Below are positions 1 through 10,130 of a DNA stretch of 64,000 bases, piece by piece. The translations under genes and the position numbers were made by a program. The stretch lies in the NCBI RefSeq assembly GCF_002205845.1, contig NZ_NISI01000006.1, positions 372,001 through 436,000 on the forward strand, in the 5' to 3' direction. This stretch comes from Roseateles puraquae. Lineage in GTDB: Bacteria; Pseudomonadota; Gammaproteobacteria; Burkholderiales; Burkholderiaceae_C. Under the pieces are notes generated by a model. The model was not told where the DNA came from. It made no database searches and was given only the letters and a program-made list of their open reading frames with translations. The stretch's first letter is position 1; the number at the start of each line of letters is the position of its first letter.

Positions 1-390
1 CATGCCAGCGTCTACTGGCCGGACAACGTCGGTGCGATCTGGAGCCTGCTCGGCCGCACCAGCCACTATTCACGCCTGCAAAGCGCCGGCTCCCTGTTCG
101 GCCGTGACACCGCCCTGACCTTTGCCCCCCGCCGCGCGGCCTACCGGGCCATTGACGACGCGCGCGAACAATGCGAGGCCGGGTCCTTGATCGGCGGCGA
201 CCCGCAGGCCCTCGTCCGCTGCGCCACGCCATCGCCGGTGTTGCTGGCCGACCTGTGCAGCCAGCCCCAGCGACCCGACTTCCTGGTGTTCGAGTCACCC
301 GTGCAAGCCACACCCTTGTCGGTGCTCACCGCCGGACCGCGTCGCTTCTCGCTCTACGCCTGCACCCAGTTCCAGAGGGCAGCGCCGTGA
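1..390 (+). CDS. C-terminal part of an unrecognised protein (5' end outside window)
   Basis: An open frame enters from the left edge and ends at the TGA at 388-390, giving 129 visible residues. The fragment has no obvious membrane span and contains four cysteines; I recognise no domain. Its stop overlaps the GTG start of the GtrA-like gene by 4 bases, so the two are probably translationally coupled. GtrA-like proteins usually sit beside membrane glycosyltransferases, so the missing part may be a multi-span glycosyltransferase with a soluble C-terminal tail. That is inference from context only. Confidence 0.6.
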   Translation, partial: HASVYWPDNVGAIWSLLGRTSHYSRLQSAGSLFGRDTALTFAPRRAAYRAIDDAREQCEAGSLIGGDPQALVRCATPSPVLLADLCSQPQRPDFLVFESPVQATPLSVLTAGPRRFSLYACTQFQRAAP

Positions 391-839
391 CCGCGCCGAC
401 CCGCCTGGTGGCAGCCACGCCCTTGCCCGATCGCCTGAGACAGCTGCTCCAAGAGGGCTGGCGGTATGGCCTGACGAGCCTGGCCGCACTCGTGACTGAC
501 ACGGGGGCGTACGCACTGGCCCTGCGCGCCGAAGTCCCGCTCGCCGCAGCCATCCTGCTCGGCTTTGCCGCAGGTCTTGCCGTGGCCTACGCCGGCAGCG
601 TGATGTGGGTCTTCCATCAACACCGGCTGCACGACCGTCGCGCCGAGTTCGCCGCCTTCGCGGGCATCGGTCTCGCGGGCATGCTGCTGACGCAGGCCAG
701 CCTGTGGTGGCTGGTGAGCCGGCAACACTGGCCACCGGTGCCTGCCAAACTGCTGACTGCCGTGGGTGTCTTCGCCTTCAACTTCACGCTGCGCAAGCTC
801 CTGCTGTTCACGCGCGCCGCAGGCGCCAATTCCGCATGA
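387..839 (+). CDS. GtrA-like membrane protein
   Basis: A 150-aa protein with four predicted membrane helices (roughly residues 26-46, 50-72, 85-108 and 115-135), the size and layout of the GtrA/DPMS family. These proteins help translocate or elongate undecaprenyl-linked sugars in O-antigen and cell-surface polysaccharide synthesis. The GTG start at 387 overlaps the preceding stop, and the TGA at 837-839 overlaps the ATG of the FAD oxidoreductase, so the three form one operon. The longer frame upstream of 387 would run through the preceding gene and is not used. The sugar substrate cannot be told. Confidence 0.8.
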   Translation: MTAPTRLVAATPLPDRLRQLLQEGWRYGLTSLAALVTDTGAYALALRAEVPLAAAILLGFAAGLAVAYAGSVMWVFHQHRLHDRRAEFAAFAGIGLAGMLLTQASLWWLVSRQHWPPVPAKLLTAVGVFAFNFTLRKLLLFTRAAGANSA

Positions 840-2404
840 CCCAACCCTCCGCCCTCATCATCGGTGCCGGCCCGGCCGGCCTCACGGCCGGCCTGGAACT
901 GCTGCGCGCCGGCTATCCGCAGGTCACGATCCTGGAGGCCACCGACGCCATCGGCGGCATCTCCAAGACCGTCAGCTACAAGGGCAACCGCATCGACATC
1001 GGGGGGCACCGCTTCTTCTCCAAGTCGGACTGGGTGATGGACTGGTGGCGCGATGTGCTGCCCGTTGCCCGGCCCGCTGGCGGCGGCGATGCGCGCCTGG
1101 CCTACCAGGGGCAGGAGCGGCTGCTCGGGGCCAGCCAGGCCACCGCCCGCGAGTCGGATGACGCCGTCATGCTGGTGCGCAGCCGCCAGTCGCGCATCTT
1201 CTTTGGCGGCAACTTCTTCGACTACCCGCTCAAGCCCGGCCTGGACCTGGTGCGCAACATGGGCCTGGGTCGCTGCCTGCAGTTCGCCGGCAGCTACATG
1301 GCAGCCGCCGCACGCCCCATCCAGCCCGAGCGCACGCTGGAAGACTTCTTCATCAACCGCTTCGGGCGCCAGCTCTACCTGCAGTTCTTCAAGGACTACA
1401 CCGAGAAGGTCTGGGGCGTGCCCTGCCGCGACATCAGTGCCGACTGGGGCGCGCAACGCATCAAGAGCCTGTCCATCGGCAGTGCCGCCAAGCAGGCGCT
1501 GAAGAAGATCGTCACGGGCAAGACCGACACCCAGCACACCTCGCTCATCGAGAGCTTCCTCTACCCCAAGTACGGCCCCGGCCAGATGTGGGAGACGGCG
1601 GCCGCCGAGTTCGAGCGGCGCGGCGGCCGGCTGCTGCGCGGCTGGGCAGTGGACGAGATCCATCGCCGCGAGCACCTCGTGGAGCGCGTGGTAGCGCATG
1701 ACGGCCAGGGCCAGCGTCAGAGCTTCGACGTGGGCCATGTGGTGTCGACCATGCCCATCCGCGAACTGGCGCAGGCGCTTCGCCCCGCACCTGACGCCCC
1801 GGCGCTGGCCATCGCCTCGGGCCTGGAGTACCGCGACTTCATCACCGTCGGCCTGCTGTACCGGCGCATGAGCCCGAAGGTGGCCGGCAAGGCGCGGCAC
1901 GTCAGTGACAACTGGATCTACATCCAGGAACCCGGCGTGAAGGTCGGCCGCGTGCAGGTCTTCAACAACTGGAGCCCCTACATGGTGGCCGACCCCGACA
2001 CCGTCTGGCTCGGCCTGGAGTTCTTCGCCCGCGACGACGACTCGCTGTGGGCCATGAGCGAGGACGCCCTCAAGGCCCTGGCCGTGCGCGAGATGCAGCA
2101 ACTGGGCCTGGCGGACGAGGCCGAACTGCTGGACGCCACCGTGCTGCGCCAGCCCAAGGCCTACCCGGGTTATTTCGGCGCGGCCTTCCAGCGCTTCGAC
2201 GAACTGCGCGGCTGGCTCGACGGCCTGAGCAATCTCTACCTGTGCGGTCGCAACGGCATGCACCGCTACAACAACCAGGACCACTCCATGCTGTCGGCCC
2301 GCCTGGCGGCGCAGGCCATCCTCAACGGCGGCACCGGGCGCGAGGCGATCTGGGCCGTCAACATCGACGACGACTACCACGAGGAAGCCCCGACAAAGAA
2401 CTGA
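836..2404 (+). CDS. NAD(P)/FAD-dependent oxidoreductase (amine-oxidase/UDP-galactopyranose-mutase-like)
   Basis: 522 aa. The N-terminus carries a dinucleotide-binding fold ([10 protein letters not shown], residues 7-16) followed by an acidic residue after the second strand (ILEATD). Further motifs are GGHRFFSK and a C-terminal [17 protein letters not shown] stretch, typical of flavoproteins in polysaccharide loci related to protoporphyrinogen oxidase and UDP-galactopyranose mutase. The protein is probably cytoplasmic and acts on a sugar or lipid-linked intermediate. The ATG at 836 overlaps the GtrA stop and is preferred over upstream starts in the same frame. The reaction is not determined. 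Confidence 0.82.
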   Translation: MTQPSALIIGAGPAGLTAGLELLRAGYPQVTILEATDAIGGISKTVSYKGNRIDIGGHRFFSKSDWVMDWWRDVLPVARPAGGGDARLAYQGQERLLGASQATARESDDAVMLVRSRQSRIFFGGNFFDYPLKPGLDLVRNMGLGRCLQFAGSYMAAAARPIQPERTLEDFFINRFGRQLYLQFFKDYTEKVWGVPCRDISADWGAQRIKSLSIGSAAKQALKKIVTGKTDTQHTSLIESFLYPKYGPGQMWETAAAEFERRGGRLLRGWAVDEIHRREHLVERVVAHDGQGQRQSFDVGHVVSTMPIRELAQALRPAPDAPALAIASGLEYRDFITVGLLYRRMSPKVAGKARHVSDNWIYIQEPGVKVGRVQVFNNWSPYMVADPDTVWLGLEFFARDDDSLWAMSEDALKALAVREMQQLGLADEAELLDATVLRQPKAYPGYFGAAFQRFDELRGWLDGLSNLYLCGRNGMHRYNNQDHSMLSARLAAQAILNGGTGREAIWAVNIDDDYHEEAPTKN

Positions 2405-2431
2405 CGGCGCCGCGTGCCATGATGCGCGCCC

Positions 2432-4162
2432 ATGTCTTCTGCGCCGCCTTCCCTGCCATCTCTCTCCGCTGAGCCGATCGAGCCCGGGGCGCTGTTGGCG
2501 ATCGTCATCGCCGCCGCGCTGCCGCCCCTGCTGGCCTACAACCAGACCCCGGCGGCCACGCTCTACAACCAGCTGCTCGCCTTGTCGGGCTGGGGTTTCG
2601 CGCTGCTGCTGTGGGCCCGCCAATCGCCCGGCTGGCTGCGCGGTGCGGGCAGCCCGGCCGCCCTGGCGCTGGCCCTGCTCTTCATCGCCCCGCTGACGTC
2701 CGTGATCTGGCGCGGCCTGCCGTCCTCGCTCGGCCTGGAAGCCGCCGCCGTGCTGGGCGCCGCCCTCGCGGTGCTGATGCTGGCCCAGGGCGTGCGCCGC
2801 GAGCAGCGCAGCCTCGCCGCCGAGGCCCTGTGCTGGGGCCTGCTGGTGGCCGGTGGGTTCAGCATCGCGATCAGCCTGGTGCAGGTCTTTGCACCTGGCT
2901 GGGCCGACGGCAGCGTCATTGCCCGCTCGGGCATCCCCGGCCGCGCCGTGAGCAACCTGCGCCAGCCCAACCACCTGGCCAGCCTGATGATGTGGGCCGC
3001 GGTCGCAGCGGTCTTCATCACCGAGCGCCGGGGCTGGCGTGCAGCCTTGGGGCCGCTGCTGTTCGCCTGCGTGTTCACGGTGGTGTTGAGCGCCTCGCGC
3101 ACCGGCTTCATCGGCATCGGCATGCTGGCGGTGTGGGGCATCGTCGACCGGCGCCTGTCACGCAGCGCACGCCTGGCCCTGCTGGCGACGCCGCTCATGC
3201 TCGGCGTCAGCTGGTGGCTGATGGCGCTGTGGTCCGCCGAGAGCGGGCATGCCTTCGGCGCGGCCTCGCGCCTGTCCGAAGGGGCGGGCTCGCCCTCTCG
3301 CCTGGCCATCCTGCGCGATGCCTGGGACCTGACCCGCGCCAACCCCTGGTTCGGCGTTGGCTGGGGCGAGTTCAACTTCGCCTGGAGCCTCACGCCCTTC
3401 CCGAACCGGCCGATCGCCTTCTTCGACCACACGCACAACCTGCCGTCGCAGCTGGCCGTCGAGCTCGGCCTGCCGTGGGCGGGCCTGGTGCTGGGGCTGC
3501 TGGGCTGGGCGCTGTGGCGAGCCGCCCGCGGTGCGGTGAAGGCCGAAGGCGACGACGCCCTGCTGCGCCGCGCGGCACTGATGATCGTGCTGACCATCGG
3601 CCTGCACAGCCTGCTCGAGTACCCGCTCTGGTATGCCTACTTCCTGCTGCCGGCCTGCTTCGCTCTCGGCCTGGCCCTGCCGGCCGATGACGGCCGCACA
3701 TCACCCGCGCCGGCGCTGCCTTGGCAGCTGGCGGGGGCGCTGCTCATCGCGGGCAGCCTGTTCGCGGTGTGGGACTACCAGCGCGTGGTCGTGATCTACG
3801 CGCCGCCGGACGAGGCCAAGTCCCTCAACCAGCGCATCGCCGAAGGCCAGCGTTCGGTGTTCTTCAGCCATCACGCCGACTACGCCGCCGCCACGAGCTT
3901 TCCGCCCGGCAAGCTCGCCCTGGCGGCCACGCGCCGCACGGCGTTCAGCCTCATCGATGCGCGGCTGCTGATGCACTGGTCGCGCTCACTGGAAGCCACG
4001 GGCGACGTCCAAGGCGCGCGCTTCGTGGCCGACCGGCTGCGCGAATTCCGCAACCCGACGGGCGACAACTGGTTCGCCAGCTGCGAGGAGGCTGCCTCCG
4101 CGCCGCCCATGCCGCAGTGCACGCCGGCCTCGGGCGTGGTGGACTGGCGGTCGCTGCGCTGA
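2432..4162 (+). CDS. PglL-family O-oligosaccharyltransferase (Wzy/WaaL-like)
   Basis: A 576-aa polytopic membrane protein. Signatures of the PglL/O-antigen ligase family are visible: RQPNHLASLMMW near residue 180, HTHNLPSQLAVELGLPW near residue 335 in the large periplasmic loop, and LHSLLEYPLWYAYFLLP near residue 392. In this family the loop histidine and the HSLLEYPLWY segment are diagnostic for protein O-glycosylating ligases, which move undecaprenyl-linked oligosaccharide onto Ser/Thr of pilins or other exported proteins. The last ~130 residues after the final helix are soluble. It lies 27 bp downstream of the FAD oxidoreductase and probably belongs to the same operon. The acceptor protein is not visible here. 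Confidence 0.85.
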   Translation: MSSAPPSLPSLSAEPIEPGALLAIVIAAALPPLLAYNQTPAATLYNQLLALSGWGFALLLWARQSPGWLRGAGSPAALALALLFIAPLTSVIWRGLPSSLGLEAAAVLGAALAVLMLAQGVRREQRSLAAEALCWGLLVAGGFSIAISLVQVFAPGWADGSVIARSGIPGRAVSNLRQPNHLASLMMWAAVAAVFITERRGWRAALGPLLFACVFTVVLSASRTGFIGIGMLAVWGIVDRRLSRSARLALLATPLMLGVSWWLMALWSAESGHAFGAASRLSEGAGSPSRLAILRDAWDLTRANPWFGVGWGEFNFAWSLTPFPNRPIAFFDHTHNLPSQLAVELGLPWAGLVLGLLGWALWRAARGAVKAEGDDALLRRAALMIVLTIGLHSLLEYPLWYAYFLLPACFALGLALPADDGRTSPAPALPWQLAGALLIAGSLFAVWDYQRVVVIYAPPDEAKSLNQRIAEGQRSVFFSHHADYAAATSFPPGKLALAATRRTAFSLIDARLLMHWSRSLEATGDVQGARFVADRLREFRNPTGDNWFASCEEAASAPPMPQCTPASGVVDWRSLR

Positions 4163-4165
4163 GGG

Positions 4166-4654
4166 CTACTCTGCGAGTTCAGCCCGCCACTCGCCCGACT
4201 TCCCGCCCTGCTTCTCCAGCACCCGCACGTTGCTGATGACCATGCCGCGGTCGGCGGCCTTGCACATGTCGTAGACGGTCAGCAGGCCAACCTGCACGGC
4301 GCACAGCGCCTCCATCTCGACACCGGTGCGGCCCAGGGTCTCGACCTGCGCGCGGCAGTGCACGCGGCTGTTCGGTTCGTCGAGTTCGAAGTCCACGGCG
4401 ACGCGGGTGATGGGCAGCGGGTGGCACAACGGCACCAGGTCGCTGCAACGCTTGGCCCCCTGGATGGCCGCAACGCGCGCCACGCCGAGCACATCGCCCT
4501 TCTTGGCGCTGCCGCTGGCGATCAGCGCGAAGGTCTCGGGCTTCATGCGGATCTCGCCGGCAGCCACGGCCACGCGGTGGGTCTCCGCCTTGGCCGACAC
4601 GTCCACCATGTGGGCCTGGCCTTGGGCATCAAAATGGGTGAGGGGAGAGGTCAT
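4166..4654 (-). CDS. moaC: cyclic pyranopterin monophosphate synthase MoaC
   Basis: 162 aa, the usual length. MoaC converts 3',8-cyclo-7,8-dihydro-GTP to cyclic pyranopterin monophosphate in molybdenum cofactor synthesis. Family motifs are present: AHMVDVS near the N-terminus, [16 protein letters not shown] in the middle, and [20 protein letters not shown] followed by MCKAADRGM, which supplies the catalytic Asp and Lys. I start at the ATG at 4654 (MTSPLTHFD), which matches the family N-terminus; another ATG four codons upstream (4666) is possible. The gene converges on the PglL-like gene with 3 bp between stops and is divergent from bepA. Confidence 0.95.
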   Translation of the reverse strand: MTSPLTHFDAQGQAHMVDVSAKAETHRVAVAAGEIRMKPETFALIASGSAKKGDVLGVARVAAIQGAKRCSDLVPLCHPLPITRVAVDFELDEPNSRVHCRAQVETLGRTGVEMEALCAVQVGLLTVYDMCKAADRGMVISNVRVLEKQGGKSGEWRAELAE

Positions 4655-4741
4655 GCCTGGAAACATTGGGGCAAGCGGTTGCAGGCATCATAGGAGGGTC
4701 GCCCTGAAGTGCGCGGTTGCCAAGGCCTGCCGCCCCGCCCG

Positions 4742-6334
4742 ATGAAGAAGTTCCTGCAACGTCCCCTGCTCAGCCTGCTCGCCGCTGCCACGCTGGGCCT
4801 GCCCGGCGCGCCGCTGAACGCCCAGGTCAACCTGCCCGCCCTCGGCGACTCGGTGTCACAGGACCTGGACGTCAACGATGAGCGGCAGCTGGGCGAGCGC
4901 TACATGCGCCAGATTCGCCTGGACCCCGCCGTCGTACAGGACCCGCTGCTGCAGGAGTACATGGACGGCATCTTCCAGCCGCTGGTGGCCGCCTCGCGCA
5001 AGCTCGGCCACATCGGCGAAGACATCCAGGCCCGCTTTGCCTGGGAGTCTTTCCTGGTGGAAGACAAATCGGTCAACGCGTTCGCGCTGCCCGGTGGCTT
5101 CGTGGGCACGCACCTGGGGCTGATCGCGATGACCGTGTCGCGCGATGAGCTCGCGTCTGTGCTGGCGCACGAAATCTCCCACGTCACGCAGCGCCACATC
5201 GCACGGCGCATCGCGGGCGACTCCAAGAACAGCATGATCGCCATCGCCGGCCTGCTGCTGGGCGTGCTGGCCGCCTCGCGCGGCAACATCGACCTGGCCA
5301 ACGCCGGCATCGTCGGCGGGCAGGCGGCAGCCACACAGATGTCGCTGAACTTCTCGCGCGACATGGAGCGCGAGGCCGACCGCGTGGGCTTCAACGTGCT
5401 GGTGGAAGCCGGCTTTGCCGGCAGCGGCATGGTCAGCATGTTCGAGCGCATGGACCAGGCCTACCACCTGATGGACAACGGGTCGTTTCCCTACCTGCGC
5501 TCCCACCCGCTGACGAGCGAGCGTATTGGCGACGCGCGCACCCGGCTCGCGCTGGAGCCCTTCGCGCGCCCGCGTGGCTTGGCCGAGCATGCCTTGATGG
5601 CCGCCCGCGCCCGCGTGCTGATGGACCCGCGCGTGGACGCCTGGAAGGTGCTGGAGAACTATGACGCCGGCGCCCGCAACCTCCGCGACAGTGGCGGCTA
5701 CGAGCAGCTGGGGGCACGCTACGCCGCGACCCTGGCCTCCATCAAGCTGCGCAACTTCGACCGTGCCGAGGCCACGCTGCGCAGCGCCGACGTGACGCTG
5801 CAGCTGATCAACCCGAGCCCCAGCGAGATGGCCGCGGCTCGCCGGCAGCTGACCTATCTGCGCGCCGAACTGGCCCAGGCCCGCGGCCGCCCGATGGACG
5901 GCATGGCCGCGCTGGACAGCCTGCAGGGCGAAAAGTCCCGCCCGATGCTGATGGAGCGCGTGGCGCTGTCGCTGGTGCCAGGCGCAGGCGAGGCGGCGGT
6001 GCGTGAATCGGCCGAGGCGCTGCAGACGCATGTGAGCCTGCAGCCCAAGGATTCCTTCGCGTGGTCGCAGCTTGCCCTGGTCTGGCAGAGGCTCAACCAG
6101 CCGCTGCGCGCGGTACGGGCCCAGGCCGAGGTCTACGCCGCGGCGGGCGACCTCAACGGCGCGATCGACCGCCTGCGCTCGGGCCTGCGCCAGTCTCGCG
6201 GGCCGGATGCCGACCAGGTCGAGGCCTCGGTCATCGATGCGCGGCTGCGCACCCTGGTCTACGAGCGCCAGGCCCTGCTCGCCGAGATGTACCGCGGCCG
6301 CTACATCCCGCCGGACGCAGAACTGCCGAATTAG
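4742..6334 (+). CDS. bepA: periplasmic M48 metalloprotease/chaperone BepA (YfgC) with TPR domain
   Basis: 530 aa with a cleavable signal peptide (MKKFLQRPLLSLLAAATLGL, processed after ...LNAQ). The zinc motif HEISH lies at residues 143-147, with the downstream third ligand in EREADRVGFNVLVEAGF. The C-terminal half is helical and TPR-like. BepA assists LptD and BamA assembly and degrades misassembled outer-membrane proteins in the periplasm. The ATG at 4742 is chosen because it gives the signal peptide; a start 33 bases upstream would add charged residues in front of it. The gene stands alone, divergent from moaC. Confidence 0.93.
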   Translation: MKKFLQRPLLSLLAAATLGLPGAPLNAQVNLPALGDSVSQDLDVNDERQLGERYMRQIRLDPAVVQDPLLQEYMDGIFQPLVAASRKLGHIGEDIQARFAWESFLVEDKSVNAFALPGGFVGTHLGLIAMTVSRDELASVLAHEISHVTQRHIARRIAGDSKNSMIAIAGLLLGVLAASRGNIDLANAGIVGGQAAATQMSLNFSRDMEREADRVGFNVLVEAGFAGSGMVSMFERMDQAYHLMDNGSFPYLRSHPLTSERIGDARTRLALEPFARPRGLAEHALMAARARVLMDPRVDAWKVLENYDAGARNLRDSGGYEQLGARYAATLASIKLRNFDRAEATLRSADVTLQLINPSPSEMAAARRQLTYLRAELAQARGRPMDGMAALDSLQGEKSRPMLMERVALSLVPGAGEAAVRESAEALQTHVSLQPKDSFAWSQLALVWQRLNQPLRAVRAQAEVYAAAGDLNGAIDRLRSGLRQSRGPDADQVEASVIDARLRTLVYERQALLAEMYRGRYIPPDAELPN

Positions 6335-6346
6335 GCCCACCCCCTA

Positions 6347-6440
6347 CCGGCTTCGCCGGCCCCCTCGAGGGGGCGCCGCTGGTGGACCGGCAAAGCCGGA
6401 TCCACGGCGGCCGCTAGAGGGGCGGCGGCGCTTCGCGCGC
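6347..6440. repeat. palindromic GC-rich intergenic repeat
   Basis: Just downstream of bepA lies a run of nested inverted repeats. CCGGC/GCCGG with a TTC loop is at 6347-6359, the perfect 14-base palindrome CCCCCTCGAGGGGG at 6360-6373, and GGTGGACCGGC/GCCGGATCCAC around an AAA loop at about 6381-6405. A last stem around a CTTC turn falls near 6425-6441. The arrangement resembles dispersed extragenic palindromes and could also end transcription of bepA and of the convergent gene at 6504. Copy number elsewhere in the genome cannot be seen. Confidence 0.6.
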
Positions 6441-6503
6441 CTTTCTGGGGGAGTGAGCGGCCGGTGGCGGCGAAGGGGAGTCAGCGTTGCGCGCGCTTTG
6501 ACG

Positions 6504-6857
6504 TCAATCCGATGGGAACAGCCGCTCGATGACGACGTCGATGACCATGCCGCACAGGCTGTAGATCAGCGAGCCGATCAGCGCGGCGCCGAAGCCGGTC
6601 ACGGCGAGGCCGTCGAGCAGGGTGGCAGCGGCCCAGAACACCAGCGCGTTGATGACGAACAGGAAGAGCCCCAGGCTCAGCACCGTCACCGGCAGCGTCA
6701 GCAGCACGAGGATGGGCCGCAGCAGCGTATTGAGCAGGCCCAGCACCAGCGCCGCGATCAGCGCCGAGGTGAAGCTCGTCACGACGACGCCTGGGTAGAG
6801 GTGCGCCACGAGCAGCAGCGCCCCGGCGAGCAGCAACCAACGGGTGAGGATCTTCAT
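6504..6857 (-). CDS. phage-holin-4-like (DUF360/YvlD family) small membrane protein
   Basis: 117 aa with four hydrophobic helices (about residues 5-22, 28-48, 54-76 and 86-106) separated by short turns, including the family segment LLNTLLRPILVLLTLPVTVL. This matches the four-helix proteins labelled 'phage holin family', which are chromosomal and widespread. There is no phage context here, so the holin name is historical. Its function is unknown, perhaps in envelope homeostasis. Start ATG at 6857. It is transcribed away from the tonB operon. Confidence 0.8.
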   Translation of the reverse strand: MKILTRWLLLAGALLLVAHLYPGVVVTSFTSALIAALVLGLLNTLLRPILVLLTLPVTVLSLGLFLFVINALVFWAAATLLDGLAVTGFGAALIGSLIYSLCGMVIDVVIERLFPSD

Positions 6858-6935
6858 GGCCCGAGCATATCGGGCGATGCGGTCGGGCTGGTGTCGGCTG
6901 ACCGTCGGATCGGACCCACAAGCGCCATGGCATTC

Positions 6936-6956
6936 AAATAGGAATCGTTCGCATTC
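6936..6956 (+). promoter_or_regulatory. putative Fur box upstream of the tonB operon
   Basis: The 15-mer TAGGAATCGTTCGCA (6939-6953) matches the 7-1-7 Fur consensus TGAGAAT-N-ATTCTCA at 5 of 7 positions in each half. It lies 41 bp before the tonB start, next to AT-rich sequence (TTAATATTTTT) that could hold the -10 region. The following genes are iron-uptake genes. Fur binding is inferred, not shown. Confidence 0.6.
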
Positions 6957-6993
6957 GTGTTAATATTTTTGCTTCTCGCTGCTGGAAGCTCCC

Positions 6994-7743
6994 GTGAAAC
7001 CCCTTGCCTTTGTCGCCCCCACCCCGGTCGCCGCCCCTGCGCGCGTCGGCGTGCTGCGTGCGCCGGCCACGGAGAACCCGGCACGCTTCGGTGAGGCGCC
7101 GCGCAGTCGCCGGCTGCTGCTCGTCGGCATCGCTGGCTTGCACCTGCTGGCCTTCTGGGGCCTGAGCCACATGCAGGACGTGCGCAAGACCGTGGCGCGC
7201 GTCGCGCCGGTCGTCGTGCGCCTGGTGGCGCCGGCCGAGCCGCCCAAGCCGCAACAACCCGTGCCGACGGCGCTGCCCGACATGAAGGCACCGACGGTGA
7301 CGATGATCGAACCGCCACTGATCGCCATCGCCGCAGCGCCTGCGCCGTCGCCCGTCGTCGCGGCCCTGCCGCCACCGCCGCCACCCGCGCCGGTCCAGGC
7401 CGCCCCCACGCCAGCGCCAGTCGCGCTGGTCGTGCCGCCCCCGGCGCCGCCGTCGATCAAGCGCATCCCGGCCAGCGCCGTGCGCTATGTGCGCGAGCCG
7501 CGCATGACGGTGCCGCTGATGTCCAAGCGGCTGCGCGAATCCGGTGTGGTGCACCTGCGCGTGGTGGTGGACGTCAACGGCATGCCCAAGGACATCACGC
7601 TCGCGAAGTCCTCCGGCTTCGCCCGCCTGGACGAACAGGCGCTGCAAGACATGCGCAGCGCCCGCTTCGCCCCACAGACCGAGAACGGCCAGCCCATCGA
7701 ATGGGAGGTCATCGCCCCGATGTCCTACGAAGTCGACCGCTGA
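6994..7743 (+). CDS. tonB: TonB energy-transducing protein
   Basis: 249 aa. The order is a cytoplasmic tail (about 1-40), one inner-membrane helix (RRLLLVGIAGLHLLAFWGL, about 40-58), a long Pro/Ala-rich periplasmic linker, and a C-terminal TonB domain (about 165-249) including SGVVHLRVVVDVNGMPKDI and the closing WEVIAPMSYEV. It couples the ExbBD proton gradient to outer-membrane receptors. GTG start at 6994 with GGAAG about 6 bases upstream. exbB and exbD are not in the window, so they must be elsewhere. It is the first gene after the Fur-box-like site and is followed by its probable client receptor. Confidence 0.9.
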   Translation: MKPLAFVAPTPVAAPARVGVLRAPATENPARFGEAPRSRRLLLVGIAGLHLLAFWGLSHMQDVRKTVARVAPVVVRLVAPAEPPKPQQPVPTALPDMKAPTVTMIEPPLIAIAAAPAPSPVVAALPPPPPPAPVQAAPTPAPVALVVPPPAPPSIKRIPASAVRYVREPRMTVPLMSKRLRESGVVHLRVVVDVNGMPKDITLAKSSGFARLDEQALQDMRSARFAPQTENGQPIEWEVIAPMSYEVDR

Positions 7744-7843
7744 GCCTGACCCCGTTTCCCGAGTAGCCATGCCCTGCGCTGCGCCTTGCGCCGCCGTGGG
7801 CAAAGCCATGCCTATTCATCACGATTCACTGGAGAGAAGTTCC

Positions 7844-10105
7844 ATGTCCCGCAAGAACAAGAAGGCCACGCGGCCGCTGATGCCACTGCTGCCGCTGGGC
7901 GCCCTGGCCGCCGGCTTCGGCCTGGCCTCGGCCGCGCTGGCCCAGACGGCCCCGGCACCGGCCAAGGAAGACAACGTGCTGCCCACCGTGCGCGCCCGCG
8001 CCAGCGCCGAGAAGCAGGGCAAGGACGACTACCAGGCCACCGAAACCCGCATCGGCAAGGGCAAGCAGGACATCCGCGACATTCCGCAGTCGCTCACGGT
8101 CATCACCGAGAAGGTGATGGACGACCGCAACTTCAGCAACGTCAAGGAAGTGCTGAAGAACACTGCCGGCATCAGCTTCCAGGCGGCCGAAGGCGGCGAG
8201 GAAGACGTCAAGGTGCACGGCATCTCGCTGCAGAGCACCGGCGACATCTTCATCGACGGCATGCGTGACCCGGCGTTCTACGACCGCGACACCTTCTTCC
8301 TCGACAAGATCGAGCTGCTGCGTGGCTCGGCCTCGCTGCTGTTCGGGCGCGGCTCCACGGGCGGCGCTGTCAACCAGGTGACCAAGCAAGCCCAGCTCGC
8401 CGACCAGAACCAGATCGACGTGACCGTGGGCAGCCACGGCGCCATCCGCGCCGTGGTCGACTTCGACAAGCGCACCGGCGAAACCTCGGGCCTACGCGTC
8501 AGCGCCATGACCAACACCGCCGACAGCAACGGCGCCGGCTCCAAGATCGACAAGCGCGGCATCGGCCTGAACTACCGCTACGGCGTGGACGAGACCGATG
8601 AGTTCGGCATCACGCTGTACGGTCTGCAGAACGACAACGGAATCAACTACGGCGTGCGCTGGATGCGCCAGAGCCCGACCGACACCGTCGCCAACAAGCT
8701 CAACACCAAGCTCGACCCCGACGCCTACTACGGCCTGGCCAGCGACTTCAACAAGGGCACGGCCTACTACGGCATGCTCTCGCACACACACCGCTTCTCC
8801 AAGGACACCGAGGTGGTGACCAAGGTGCGCTATGCCGAGTACACCCGCGACCAGCGGGCCACGCTGTGGAACTTCGCGGCTGCGGCCCAGCAGCCGGGTG
8901 GGCAGGTCGTGTCGCTGGACACGCTCAGCAACGCCACCGTGCTCACCCGCGGCTTCCAGCCCAAGAAGCAGGACATGCAGACGGTCACCGCCCAGAGCGA
9001 CCTGAGCACGCGCTTTGACGCCCTGGGCTTCAAGCACACGCTGCAAGCCGGCGTGGACTTCGCCAAGGAGAAGAAGCAGGTGTTCGGCCAGATCACGGCC
9101 GCGCAGGGTGGCATCGTGCCGACGCGCCCCAACACCACCATCGGCTCGCCGAGCGACGGCGCCAGCATCGACGAGAGCCTGCGCAGCTACCGCAAGACCA
9201 GCGCGTATGTGTCCGACGCTTACGGCGGCTACGTGCAGGACATGATCGAAGTGGCCCCGATGTGGAAGGTGCTGGCCGGCCTGCGCTACGACCACCTCAA
9301 GGGTGACTACGACACCTACGCCGTGCCGACCAATGCGCTGACCCCGGTCACGACCAGCACCTACCAGATGAAGGTCTCCGAGGTCAGCAAGCGCGGCGCG
9401 GTGCTGTTCCAGCCGGATGCGCAATGGTCCTTCCATCTGATGGGCGCGACCTCCTTCAACACCTCGGGTGATGCCTATTCGCTGAACGCCGCCAACCAGG
9501 ACATCCCGCCGGAGAAGTCCGTCAACGTCGAGCTGGGTGCCAAGTGGGACAGCGCCGACGGCCGCCTGAGCCTGCGTGCCAGCGCCTTCCGCAACACCAA
9601 GCTGCACGAGCGCAACACCGACCCGCTGAACGCCAACGTGGTGACGCTGTCGGGCAAGCGCCACGCGGCTGGCCTGGACTTCGACGTGGCGGGCCGCATC
9701 ACGCCGGCCTGGGAAGTCTTCGGCAACTTCACCTGGATCCCGGTCGCCAAGATCGACATCTCCAGCGCCACCGGCGGCGAGCTGCAGGGCCAGCGTCCGT
9801 CGCTGACGCCGCGCTACTCCGGCAGCCTGTGGACGGCCTACCAGGTGCTGCCGCAGCTGCGCCTGGGCGCCGGTGTCAACGCCCGCAGCGGCCAGACGCC
9901 CAACCGCAACCCGGCCAACATCTACGCGCCCAAGTTCGTCACCGCCGACGTGATGGCCGAATACACGGTGGTGCCTGACCAGCTGAGCTTCAAGCTCTAC
10001 GTCAGCAACATCGCCAACAAGCTCTACGCCGACCAGCTCTACACGAGCTTCTACGTGCCGGGCACGGGGCGCGTCACGAGCCTGACCGGCACCTACAAGT
10101 TCTGA
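7844..10105 (+). CDS. TonB-dependent siderophore receptor (catecholate type, Fiu/PiuA-like)
   Basis: 753 aa. A signal peptide (about 1-34, ending ALAQ) is followed by a TonB-box-like segment ([12 protein letters not shown]). Next come the plug domain ([17 protein letters not shown] ... [23 protein letters not shown], about 80-190) and a 22-strand barrel ending in the outer-membrane signature ...TGTYKF with terminal Phe. The start ATG at 7844 has GGAGAG seven bases upstream; upstream extension of the frame is not supported. The next gene is a PiuC-type dioxygenase, a pairing known for the iron-regulated piuA/fiu receptors that take up catecholate siderophores. The actual ligand is not known. 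Confidence 0.92.
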   Translation: MSRKNKKATRPLMPLLPLGALAAGFGLASAALAQTAPAPAKEDNVLPTVRARASAEKQGKDDYQATETRIGKGKQDIRDIPQSLTVITEKVMDDRNFSNVKEVLKNTAGISFQAAEGGEEDVKVHGISLQSTGDIFIDGMRDPAFYDRDTFFLDKIELLRGSASLLFGRGSTGGAVNQVTKQAQLADQNQIDVTVGSHGAIRAVVDFDKRTGETSGLRVSAMTNTADSNGAGSKIDKRGIGLNYRYGVDETDEFGITLYGLQNDNGINYGVRWMRQSPTDTVANKLNTKLDPDAYYGLASDFNKGTAYYGMLSHTHRFSKDTEVVTKVRYAEYTRDQRATLWNFAAAAQQPGGQVVSLDTLSNATVLTRGFQPKKQDMQTVTAQSDLSTRFDALGFKHTLQAGVDFAKEKKQVFGQITAAQGGIVPTRPNTTIGSPSDGASIDESLRSYRKTSAYVSDAYGGYVQDMIEVAPMWKVLAGLRYDHLKGDYDTYAVPTNALTPVTTSTYQMKVSEVSKRGAVLFQPDAQWSFHLMGATSFNTSGDAYSLNAANQDIPPEKSVNVELGAKWDSADGRLSLRASAFRNTKLHERNTDPLNANVVTLSGKRHAAGLDFDVAGRITPAWEVFGNFTWIPVAKIDISSATGGELQGQRPSLTPRYSGSLWTAYQVLPQLRLGAGVNARSGQTPNRNPANIYAPKFVTADVMAEYTVVPDQLSFKLYVSNIANKLYADQLYTSFYVPGTGRVTSLTGTYKF

Positions 10106-10130
10106 CCCTGACCGCGAGCCGAGCCACGCC

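Noticed and set aside
617-2974. 785-codon minus-strand frame opposite the FAD oxidoreductase
   Set aside because: No motif, and it overlaps two well-supported genes; a GC-driven shadow.
6347-6440. Insertion-sequence end
   Set aside because: Only short nested palindromes; no transposase or target duplication seen.
6504-6857. Prophage remnant suggested by the holin-like protein
   Set aside because: No other phage gene nearby; this holin-named family is a normal chromosomal membrane protein family.
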